Part shown: piece by piece, positions 26,504 to 33,261 of the stretch
Layout of the letters: each line of letters opens with the position of its first letter
Numbering within the stretch: position 1 is the stretch's first letter
From: Streptomyces smyrnaeus
GTDB lineage: Bacteria > Actinomycetota > Actinomycetes > Streptomycetales > Streptomycetaceae
Length of the DNA: 64,000 nucleotides
Direction: 5' to 3'
Assembly (NCBI RefSeq): GCF_017676345.1
Contig: NZ_JAFFZM010000021.1
Coordinates: 1-64,000, forward strand
Notes under the pieces: model-generated
Databases searched by the model: none
What the model was told of the DNA's origin: nothing
The model's input: the letters and a program-made list of their open reading frames with translations, nothing else
Made by a program: the position numbers and the translations under genes

Positions 26504-27930
26504 TCGTGGTCCTCCCTGAGGGCTGCGGCCTTCAGCAGCCAGGAGACACCAGCCCCGGGGCTGTCATTGCCCCTGCCAGCCTGAGTGGCTAGCTGCTGGA
26601 AAACAGCACGGAATTGCAGCACGGCCTCATCGAAATCCTCTTCGTCAAAGACTCGTGCACCCTTGGCCTTCACAATCTCTCCGATACACAGCTCAAGGGA
26701 AGCCGTCGCTTCCTTGAGCCGCTCGGGAGCCAGTTGCTTCCGTTTGCGGAGGCGCGCCACCCGGCCGGCGGAGGTCAGCGCCTCGTCAAAGGCCTTCCTG
26801 GACTCTTCTCGTACGTTCAGCGCTTCGCGCTTCGCACCCTCATCCACGTGACGGGCGCTGAGCCGCGCCCTGGCCTGCCGGATTTGCCTGGTGATGCTCC
26901 GGGCTTTCTCGACCCGTGGCGACACCGCCGGCATGGAAACATCGAGGCCAGGGATAGCAACTTTGGCCCCCGGCGAGTCAGCAACGGTGGGTACCAAGTG
27001 TTCAGGCAGCTCTTTGGCGAGATGGTCGTCGAAAAACCCCTCGTCGATGAAGCGCACGTCCGTCTTGGCGAAGTCGAGCAGTATGGCAGACGTTCGGTAC
27101 TCCTTCAGCACTTCCGCGCCATCGGGGTTAGTCTTCGCCAAGTTCATGTAGTCCCGGTGCAGCTCCTTCAGTCGCTCCTGCATACCTTCGAAGACGACGA
27201 GGGGGAGGGCCACCCCTTCTGACTCGCTGCGCGCGATCTGATCCCTGATGTGCTGAAGGACCCATACGTGCTGATCCACGGTCTTCGTGGTGCAGCGAAA
27301 CTCCTTGGCAATCGCCTCGCGGGAGAGGCCGAGTTTGATCCGTTCGTCGATAGCCAGAAGCCTGTTGATGTACGAGTACTCTCGGCGGCTATCGTTCCGA
27401 AGCTGTAGAGAAAGCTCCACAGCGGTGATGTCATCCCAAGTGAAGGAGGCTGGCAGGACGCCTACCCGCATTGTCGTGATGCCAAGTTCTCGCAGAGCCG
27501 CAGCGCGCGTGTTGCCGTTGACCAGAATGCCGTGGTGCGTAACGAGCCCGGGCTCATTCTGCCCGTACTCGCGGAGGTCTTCCTTCAATTTGTCAAAGTC
27601 GGGGTCCCGCTTTCCGGGGTCCGTCGGCGTAGCCTTCAGCAAGGACCCGAGGTAGTCCTGGCTTTCTGTCCGCCAGGGCTCGGTTTCAAGTGTCCGCTGC
27701 CGAGCCCTGTCGTGGCTGCACTGAGCACGAATGCGATGGGTTGCCGGGTTGTAGAGGAGTTCGTCCAGCGGCAAGTCAATCACATCGACGTGCAGCGACT
27801 TACCATTCCAGTCGACAGTTACTGTCTCCCGCGTTCCCCCCGCCTTTCTGGTCTCATCCAGACGCAACTTCAAGAGATGCTCGAACCGCTCCTTACGCGG
27901 AGGAAGCGGGTACTCGGGTGCCGTGCTCAT
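26500..27930 (-). CDS. ParB-like N-terminal-domain protein of the modification island
   Basis: A 476-residue protein. Residues ~45-150 resemble the ParB/Spo0J nuclease-like fold: DLPLDELLYNPATHRIR, then LREYGQNEPGLVTHHGILVNGNTRAAALRELG, where NGNTRAAALRE is the equivalent of the ParB GERR box. An HTH follows at ~200-228 (GLSREAIAKEFRCTTKTVDQ), and the C-terminal half is long, charged and probably coiled coil (RSITRQIRQARARLSARH). ParB folds bind CTP in chromosome segregation, and similar domains occur in defence and sulfur-modification gene sets. It is not the chromosomal ParB: there is no ParA beside it. It ends in a 4-bp overlap with the helicase and begins 5 bp after the next gene's stop, so it is operonic. 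Confidence 0.82.
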   Translation of the reverse strand: MSTAPEYPLPPRKERFEHLLKLRLDETRKAGGTRETVTVDWNGKSLHVDVIDLPLDELLYNPATHRIRAQCSHDRARQRTLETEPWRTESQDYLGSLLKATPTDPGKRDPDFDKLKEDLREYGQNEPGLVTHHGILVNGNTRAAALRELGITTMRVGVLPASFTWDDITAVELSLQLRNDSRREYSYINRLLAIDERIKLGLSREAIAKEFRCTTKTVDQHVWVLQHIRDQIARSESEGVALPLVVFEGMQERLKELHRDYMNLAKTNPDGAEVLKEYRTSAILLDFAKTDVRFIDEGFFDDHLAKELPEHLVPTVADSPGAKVAIPGLDVSMPAVSPRVEKARSITRQIRQARARLSARHVDEGAKREALNVREESRKAFDEALTSAGRVARLRKRKQLAPERLKEATASLELCIGEIVKAKGARVFDEEDFDEAVLQFRAVFQQLATQAGRGNDSPGAGVSWLLKAAALREDHE

Positions 27931-27935
27931 CCGTC

Positions 27936-28640
27936 TCAGCCTTCCTGTGCTGCGTCATCGTTCACTGCGGCGGCCACCGCCGCACGCGACTCCTCAGGAA
28001 GCGTCCGGTAGAGCCCCCACAGCCGCTCAAGTGCGCTGAGGGCACGCCGGTCCGCCTTGATCCACCGCGCCAGCGCATCCTTCTCGATGCTCGACAGGGT
28101 CTTGATTTCCCCTAGCAGCGCCTGAATATCCTCCGCCCTCGAACGGCCACCGATACGGCACCTGTTGCACTCCGTGACCAACTGCGTCGTCAAGGTGCCG
28201 TCTGCCAGCCTGACCTGGCGGCGGGCAATGTCCAACTGCGAACGGGCGCCCCCATCACCGTATTCCTCGCCGGCGCCGATACCGCAGGACCGGCAGAGGT
28301 AGTTGTCCTCCCGCATCGTCTTCGCCCGCTGCGTTGCCGTGATGCTGGCCTTTGACTTGGTTGCCGCCTTCCCCTGTCCGGGGATCCAGACCTCGGCACC
28401 CCTCTTCACATAACGCTGTTCATCCAGCTTCAGAGTGGGGTCCTCGCGCCGAGTGTCGATCTGCCATCCCCTGTCGCGCAGGTCGCGGATCCGCCGGTCG
28501 ATCTGCGACACGTCCGAGAACGCGTTACGCAGCTCCGTCTTGGTGAAGATGCCGCCCTCACCTACCTCTGCCTCCAGCCACAGAGCCGCCCTGATCATGC
28601 TGCCGTATTTATTTGAGTCACGCCAATCCGGAAGAGACAT
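27936..28640 (-). CDS. Winged-helix plus Cys4 (HNH-like) protein of the modification island
   Basis: A 234-residue protein beginning at ATG 28640 (MSLPDWRDSN) with GGAG 5 bases upstream; the longer open frame crosses the operator region and was not used. Residues 30-65 look like a winged helix (GIFTKTELRNAFSDVSQIDR). Residues 110-166 form a treble-clef-like unit with Cys116 and Cys119 (YLCRSCGIG) and Cys158 and Cys161 (TECNRCRIGGR). In classical HNH nucleases a D-H pair stands between these Cys pairs; here the aligned stretch is LDIARRQV (Asp137, no His). It may be the restriction nuclease with an altered active site, or a DNA-binding specificity subunit. It is the first gene of the leftward operon, and an operator cluster lies upstream. 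Confidence 0.65.
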   Translation of the reverse strand: MSLPDWRDSNKYGSMIRAALWLEAEVGEGGIFTKTELRNAFSDVSQIDRRIRDLRDRGWQIDTRREDPTLKLDEQRYVKRGAEVWIPGQGKAATKSKASITATQRAKTMREDNYLCRSCGIGAGEEYGDGGARSQLDIARRQVRLADGTLTTQLVTECNRCRIGGRSRAEDIQALLGEIKTLSSIEKDALARWIKADRRALSALERLWGLYRTLPEESRAAVAAAVNDDAAQEG

Positions 28641-29069
28641 GGAGGCTCCAATCGCTCGTGGAAGGCAGGGCTCGGCAAGGGTATGGAATGACGGCACCCT
28701 GTTGGGCCCGCAGCCCTGCGGGACCAGACCCATCAATACCTGAGCTGGCGCCTGAAAGTCCAGTGGTATCCGCAAAATATCCGGTCTTTCCAGTTGCCAG
28801 GGCATGTTTCCAATTCCACAACGCAAGCCGGTGTTTCCAGTTAACTGGAAACACTTCTCGCGACGGCAGACATCTGGAATTCCGGCTCACCGTCTGATAA
28901 ATGTTGGTGTTCAGTCGTTTTCCACAGGGGGACTACGCGGCAATCATCTGTCATTTCGTTTGGCGGGCTCTAGGTCACACCGTCACCACACGTGTGGCCC
29001 CGCTGCCCTACGCGTCTGACTAGTGGGAGTCCCAGCCGTCTCGTCTCCACCGGCAGGGGAGGCACCACC
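28641..29069. promoter_or_regulatory. Divergent control region of the island: TTTCCA half-sites and palindromes
   Basis: This 429-bp gap separates the leftward operon from the rightward XRE-type gene. TTTCCAgTT-type boxes occur at 28788 and 28805, and a perfect 24-bp palindrome at 28831-28854 is made of GTGTTTCCAGTT and its complement. On the minus strand GATATTTT (28775-28783) is a plausible -10, with the first box over its -35. A second perfect palindrome CCACACGTGTGG lies at 28986-28997, closer to the XRE gene. The cluster looks like an operator array, most likely bound by the divergent regulator; that pairing is inference. Confidence 0.6.
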
Positions 29070-29759
29070 ATGCCAAGAAAGAATCAGCGCTGTCCGATTG
29101 ATGACACAGCCACCGACGAGGTCCGGGCGCACGTCTGCCAGCTCCGGACACTGGTCGACGCTACTCAGCTTTCAGACAAGGAGTTTGCCCATGAGATGGG
29201 TTGCAGCCCCGGCTACCTCTCCAAGCTGCTGTCCGGCTCACAGATAGTCGGCGATCGCACAGTGGAGCTGCACGAGGTGGCGTGCCGCCTCATCGGCCAC
29301 ACACCCGTCAGTCGGCGGGAACTGCTGACGTTGCACTACCAAGCAGCTCTCAGCGCACCGGAACGCTGCCTCAAGGAGCACAAGCGGGCGAGGAAACACC
29401 TGCCGGTCCCCCCTCCGAGGGGGGACCGGCAGGTGCGCGCTTCGAGCACTCGCACAGAAGTCTTCCTTGCCGACCTGCTTAAGCAGGAAGGATGCCGTCC
29501 ACTCCAAACACTGGACGTCCTCCACGCCGGTGCCGACGTACTCGGCCCCCCCGAGGCCGCAAACATTGTGGCCAGCCTGCAGCACCAGGGAAAGCGAGCG
29601 CTGGCGGACGACTTCGCCCGGATCTATGGGCGGGAGCAGGACAAGCTGAGCGTGATCCATGCGGCCCGGGACCTCCTGGACCCCTACGACCTGCCCAGCG
29701 CTGCCTCCAGATTGCTCACCGCCGCAATGCCCCCTGGCCACGCCGGCAACGCCACGTGA
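29070..29759 (+). CDS. XRE-family helix-turn-helix regulator
   Basis: A 229-residue protein from ATG 29070 (MPRKNQRCP), with GGGGAGG upstream. Residues ~25-75 form an XRE HTH (LSDKEFAHEMGCSPGYLSKL, LSGSQIVGDRTVELHEVA). The rest is helical and unassigned (TEVFLADLLKQEGCRPLQTL, ALADDFARIYGREQDKLSVI), of a type seen in Streptomyces regulators that often sit beside small partner genes. A near-perfect 39-base hairpin lies inside the coding frame at 29397-29435. The gene is divergent from the modification operon and is the natural candidate for its regulator, but it could equally be a resident gene at the island edge. Confidence 0.8.
   Translation: MPRKNQRCPIDDTATDEVRAHVCQLRTLVDATQLSDKEFAHEMGCSPGYLSKLLSGSQIVGDRTVELHEVACRLIGHTPVSRRELLTLHYQAALSAPERCLKEHKRARKHLPVPPPRGDRQVRASSTRTEVFLADLLKQEGCRPLQTLDVLHAGADVLGPPEAANIVASLQHQGKRALADDFARIYGREQDKLSVIHAARDLLDPYDLPSAASRLLTAAMPPGHAGNAT
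29397..29435. repeat. 39-base near-perfect inverted repeat inside a coding sequence
   Basis: The left arm CACCTGCCGGTCCCCCC and right arm GGGGGGACCGGCAGGTG pair fully around a 5-base centre (TCCGA). It encodes roughly HLPVPPPRGDRQV in the XRE-type gene. Structures like this are normally intergenic terminators. Confidence 0.85.
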
Positions 29760-29997
29760 GGACTCCGGCAGCAGATACAACATCCACAGCGGGACCGGAG
29801 TCGCGCAGCGCTCATGGCCCAATGCCCGGAGAACAGCGTCAGTGGCCGCTCCGATCGGGGCGAGACGCCGACTGGAGGGAGCCTCTTGTGGGGTGGCTCC
29901 TCTTTGTCTTTGTGGTCGTGTTGATGGGCGGATTGGAGTGGGACGTGGAACATGGGGCTGGACAGTGTCCGGAGGTTGAGAGCTTCAGGAGGCTCAC
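29760..29997. other. Intergenic region, right edge of the island
   Basis: A 238-bp gap without a supportable gene. GTCTTTGTGGTCGTG-like AT-richer sequence around 29900-29930 may belong to the promoter of the F420-type gene. No direct repeat or tRNA fragment that would mark an attachment site was seen. Confidence 0.35.
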
Positions 29998-30468
29998 ATG
30001 GCCAGCACCACCGATACTGAAGGTGACGGCTCCCAGCAGCGGGTCGAGGGTGTGTTGCTCGGGCTGTTGACGGAGTACGACCGCGGGGTGCTCGCCACGC
30101 TGCGGCGGGACGGCAGGCCGCAGCTCTCGAACGTCAACCACACCTATGACCCGGACAGGCGGCTGCTGCGCGTCTCCGTCACGGCGAACCGCGCCAAGGC
30201 GCGGAATCTGGCGCGGGATCCGCGGGCCAGTTACCACGTGACGTCCAGCGACGGGTGGGCGTGGACGGTGGTGGACGGGACGGCGGAGCTGACGCCCGTC
30301 GCGCGGGATCCGCACGATGCGACCGTCGAGGAGCTGATCGAGGTCTTCCGCGCGATCCAGGGCGAGCACCCGGACTGGGACGAGTACCGGGCCGCCATGG
30401 TGGCGGACCAGCGGCAGGTGGTGCGGCTCGGCGTCGAGCGGGTGTACGGGCAGCCGCGGCGGGGCTGA
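29998..30468 (+). CDS. PPOX-class F420-dependent oxidoreductase
   Basis: A 156-residue split-barrel protein of the pyridoxamine-phosphate-oxidase-like class. LLTEYDRGVLATLRRDGRPQ, LSNVNHTYDPD, SVTANRAKARNLARDPRASYHV and WTVVDGTAELTPVARD are the usual signatures, and actinobacterial members typically bind coenzyme F420 (or FMN) for reductions. ATG 29998 is preceded by AGGAGGCTCAC. Length is normal for the family. Physiological substrate unknown. A hairpin after the stop separates it from the convergent aldo-keto reductase. Confidence 0.88.
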   Translation: MASTTDTEGDGSQQRVEGVLLGLLTEYDRGVLATLRRDGRPQLSNVNHTYDPDRRLLRVSVTANRAKARNLARDPRASYHVTSSDGWAWTVVDGTAELTPVARDPHDATVEELIEVFRAIQGEHPDWDEYRAAMVADQRQVVRLGVERVYGQPRRG

Positions 30469-30492
30469 GCCGGCGCCCAGTCCCGCCCGGCT

Positions 30493-30519
30493 CCCTCCCT
30501 GGCCCGAGGCCGGGGAGGG
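30493..30519. terminator. Bidirectional terminator hairpin
   Basis: CCCTCCC and GGGAGGG arms with an inner GGCC/GGCC pair around CGA. It lies between the convergent F420-type gene and the aldo-keto reductase, ending right at the latter's stop codon. Confidence 0.65.
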
Positions 30520-31473
30520 TTACGCCGACGCGTCCGTGAGCAGGCGCAGTTCGTCGTTGGTGAGCCGCAGATCGGCCAGGGCCATCAGCGCGGGCAACTG
30601 TTCGACCGTGCGGGCGCTGGCGATGGGGGCCGTGACGGTCGGCTGGGCGGCGAGCCAGGCCAGGGCGACGGTGGCCTCGGAGACCTGGTGGGCGTTGGCC
30701 ACGGTGGTCAGCGCGGCGAGGACGCGCTGCCCGCGCTCGGTGGCGAGGAGTTGGGCGGCGTTGCCGGCGCGCGCCCCCTCGGGCGCCGCCTCACCCGGAC
30801 GGTACTTGCCGGTGAGGAAGCCGGACGCCAGCGCGTAGTACGGCAGTACGGCGAGGGATTCGCGCCGGGCGAGCTCTTCCAGCTCTCCCTCGTAGGTGTC
30901 GCGCGAGACCAGGTTGTAGTGCGGCTGGAGCGCCACGTACCGGGCGACGCCCTCCCGGTCGCTGAACGCCAGCGACTCGTCGAGGCGGGACGGCGAGATG
31001 TTGGAGGCCGCGATCTCGCGGACCTTGCCCTCCCTGACCAGGTCGTCGAGAGCGCCGATGATGTCGGAGACCGGCACCGACTCGTCGTCGAAGTGCGTGT
31101 AGTACAGATCGATGCGGTCGGTCCGCAACCGGCGCAGCGAGTCCTCGCAGGCGGCCTTGATGGTGGCCGGGGCGAGCCCCGTGTGGTCGGGGTGGCGAGC
31201 GACCTTGGTGGCGATGACGACACCGTCCCGTACGGACGGGCCGCGTGCGGCGAGCCACTCGCCGATGACCGCCTCGGACTCGCCCCCCTGGTTGCCCTCC
31301 ACCCAGGCCGAGTACACGTCGGCCGTGTCGATGGTGTTGCCGCCGCCGTCGGTGTAGGCGTCCAGCACCGCGAACGACGTGGGGGTGTCGGCCGTCCAGC
31401 CGAAGACGTTGCCGCCGAGCACCAGCGGCGAGACGGACAGCTGACCGATCTTGTTGTCGGCATTCATCTGCAT
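30520..31473 (-). CDS. Aldo/keto reductase
   Basis: A 317-residue (beta/alpha)8 NADPH-dependent oxidoreductase. The pattern GGNVFGWTADTPTSFAVLD, NTIDTADVYSAW (catalytic Asp and Tyr), VVIATKVA (Lys) and DLYYTHFDDESVP (His) gives the complete D-Y-K-H tetrad, with VALAWLAAQPTVTAPIASAR binding the cofactor phosphate. The start is ATG 31473; ATG 31467 is nearly equal. Substrate not predictable. Leftward and separated by 163 bp from the upstream M23 peptidase gene, so probably its own unit. Confidence 0.88.
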   Translation of the reverse strand: MQMNADNKIGQLSVSPLVLGGNVFGWTADTPTSFAVLDAYTDGGGNTIDTADVYSAWVEGNQGGESEAVIGEWLAARGPSVRDGVVIATKVARHPDHTGLAPATIKAACEDSLRRLRTDRIDLYYTHFDDESVPVSDIIGALDDLVREGKVREIAASNISPSRLDESLAFSDREGVARYVALQPHYNLVSRDTYEGELEELARRESLAVLPYYALASGFLTGKYRPGEAAPEGARAGNAAQLLATERGQRVLAALTTVANAHQVSEATVALAWLAAQPTVTAPIASARTVEQLPALMALADLRLTNDELRLLTDASA

Positions 31474-31636
31474 GCCGCGACCGTAACGCGGGGGCGGACG
31501 GTGACACAGACCGCGCACCGGACCGCCCCCGGCGGCCCTTCGGCCCTCAGCCCATCAGCCCATCGGGTCGACGGGCCGACGGGCCGCAGGCGACATCGGC
31601 ACTCGGGCGGCATCGGTCATCGGCGCCCGCACCGCC

Positions 31637-32926
31637 TCAGACGTTGACGCCCTTGTCGCGGAGCCACGACAGCGGGTCCACCGGGTCGCCGCCACCGGGC
31701 CGCACCTCGACGTGCAGATGCGGGCCCGAGGAGTTTCCGGTGGAGCCGACGCGGCCGATGACATCGCCCGTGCCGACCTTGTCGCCCGCCGACTTGGTCA
31801 TGGACGACAGGTGGCAGAACCATAGTTCGGTCCCGTCCTCCAGCTTCAGCACGATGCGGTAGCCGTACGAACCGGCCCAGCCCGCCTCCTTGATCGTGCC
31901 GCTGTGGACGGCCTTGACGGGGGTGCCGTTGGGCGCGGCGAAGTCCTGGCCGGTGTGGTCGTTCTGCCACATGCCGCCTGCCTGCCCGAACCCGGCGGTG
32001 AGCTGGTACGAGGCCAGCGGCGCCGTGTAGCTGCGGGCGAGCTCGGCGCGGCGCCGGGCCTCCGCCTTGCGCTGCTGCTCGGCAGCCCGTTCGGCGGCCT
32101 CCCGCTTCTTCTCGGCCGCTGCCTCCCGCGCGCGTTCGGCCTCGGCCTTTTCCTCGGCTTCCTCGGCGTCCGCCCGCTTCGCGGCTTCCGCCGCCGCCTC
32201 GCTCGCCGCCTGCCGTGCGGCCTCCTCCCGGGCCTCCTCGTCGGCGGCGGCACGGTGCTGTTCGGCCTGGGCGAGGATGCGGGCCCGCAGCACCTCGCCG
32301 GCGTCGGTCCTGCCCGCCGCCTTGTCCTCGGCGGAGAGCCCGGCCTGGGTGAGGGGACCGACGGACCCGTCCCCGGTACCGTCCGATCCCGTGGCGCCGT
32401 CCGCTTCGTCGTCGGCGACCAGGGCGCCGATGCCGGGCAGGTCCTCGGCGTCGGGCAGCTGGTCGGGAAGGTCGCGGACGGCGTCGGCCGCCGTGTCCAG
32501 GTCCGGCACGGATATCGTCCCGGGGTCCTTGTCCTGCGCGGTGGCCATACCACCGGCACCCACCGCCGCGATCATTCCGACCCCGAGTACGGCACCGCCG
32601 CGCGCCATGCCTCCGGCGCGCTGCTTGGCGACCCGGTGCCGACCGCGCAGGGACCGGGTGGACTCCTCGGTGGGGTTCCACTCGTCCCACGGCTCGCCCT
32701 CCGGCGGCGCCTCGGACGGTACGTGGGGACCGGCGGACCGGGCGGGGGCGGCGGACCGGGCGGGGGCGGCCGGCTGCGCGGCTGCGGAGCCGTACGGGGT
32801 GGAGCCGTAGGGGGTGGAGGGGGTCGAGGGGCCGTAGTTGGTGGGGGTGCCGGCGCGGTCGAGGTGCGGGTCGTACGCGACGACCTCGGGGGCCTGGCCG
32901 GCGAAGCCCTGCGTTCTGGAGGCCAC
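31637..32926 (-). CDS. M23 (LytM) peptidoglycan endopeptidase, riboswitch-controlled
   Basis: A 429-residue cell-wall hydrolase. The start is GTG 32926 with AAGGAGA upstream. A ~110-residue N-terminal region is followed by a membrane/signal segment (MARGGAVLGVGMIAAVGAGG), an acidic linker, a long Ala/Glu/Arg coiled coil (~residues 215-300, EEAEEKAEAERAREAAAEKK) and a C-terminal M23 domain with the zinc ligands HTGQDF and HLHVEV and the conserved GWAGSYGYRIVL. It cleaves peptide cross-links in peptidoglycan and is anchored or exported with an unusually long cytoplasmic N-terminal arm. A c-di-AMP riboswitch precedes it, as for other Streptomyces wall hydrolases such as rpfA, tying it to osmotic and germination control. 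Confidence 0.92.
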   Translation of the reverse strand: MASRTQGFAGQAPEVVAYDPHLDRAGTPTNYGPSTPSTPYGSTPYGSAAAQPAAPARSAAPARSAGPHVPSEAPPEGEPWDEWNPTEESTRSLRGRHRVAKQRAGGMARGGAVLGVGMIAAVGAGGMATAQDKDPGTISVPDLDTAADAVRDLPDQLPDAEDLPGIGALVADDEADGATGSDGTGDGSVGPLTQAGLSAEDKAAGRTDAGEVLRARILAQAEQHRAAADEEAREEAARQAASEAAAEAAKRADAEEAEEKAEAERAREAAAEKKREAAERAAEQQRKAEARRRAELARSYTAPLASYQLTAGFGQAGGMWQNDHTGQDFAAPNGTPVKAVHSGTIKEAGWAGSYGYRIVLKLEDGTELWFCHLSSMTKSAGDKVGTGDVIGRVGSTGNSSGPHLHVEVRPGGGDPVDPLSWLRDKGVNV

Positions 32927-32952
32927 GGGGGCGCTCTCCTTTCCTTCCTTCT

Positions 32953-33100
32953 CGCCTACCGGGTTAGCTGACGGGTTCGGAGCAGGAAGGTCTCCTACGG
33001 GCGTCCTCACGCAAGGGCGTCCGATTCACCCCATCCTCCTCGTCCGGCTGACGAGAAGGGGTGGTTCCCCGGTTCCCACGGTGCTGTCCAGGCAGTTGGG
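32953..33100 (-). promoter_or_regulatory. c-di-AMP riboswitch (ydaO/yuaA type)
   Basis: Read on the minus strand, the conserved blocks occur in order: GAACCGGGGAACCACCCC (near 33077-33060), a variable hairpin (TTCTCGTCAGCCGGACGAGG), GATGGGGTGAATCGGACG, then TCCTGCTCCGAACCCGTCAG continuing CTAACCCGGTAGGCG (ending at 32953). These are the signatures of the ydaO class, including the near-invariant CGTCAGCTAAC. It ends 26 bases before the M23 peptidase start. In this class c-di-AMP binding turns expression off. Outer limits are approximate. Confidence 0.92.
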
Positions 33101-33261
33101 CGCTGCTGGTGCCCCGTATGCGGGATTCGGCGACGGCGCACGGTGCCGTCTTCCGTGACGACAGTGACGACCGTGCTGCGTTATCGGACGTTAATAGAAC
33201 AGTGGCTGTGATTCCAAGCTGTTCCCGGTAATTGGTGGTGGCCGCCCGGTCCGCCGACGTT

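Noticed and set aside
26500..27930. The ParB-domain gene considered as chromosomal or plasmid parB.
   Set aside because: No parA partner or parS-like site was seen nearby, the gene is co-translated with a SNF2 helicase, and the long coiled C-terminus differs from segregation ParB.
28641..28826. N-terminal extension of the winged-helix/Cys4 protein to a start at 28826.
   Set aside because: The extension would translate the promoter and TTTCCA operator array. ATG 28640 has a good ribosome-binding site and begins the conserved-looking sequence.
22739..29760. Calling the accessory island an integrative element or prophage.
   Set aside because: No integrase, transposase, attachment-site repeat, tRNA fragment or phage structural gene was seen; only composition and gene content suggest transfer.
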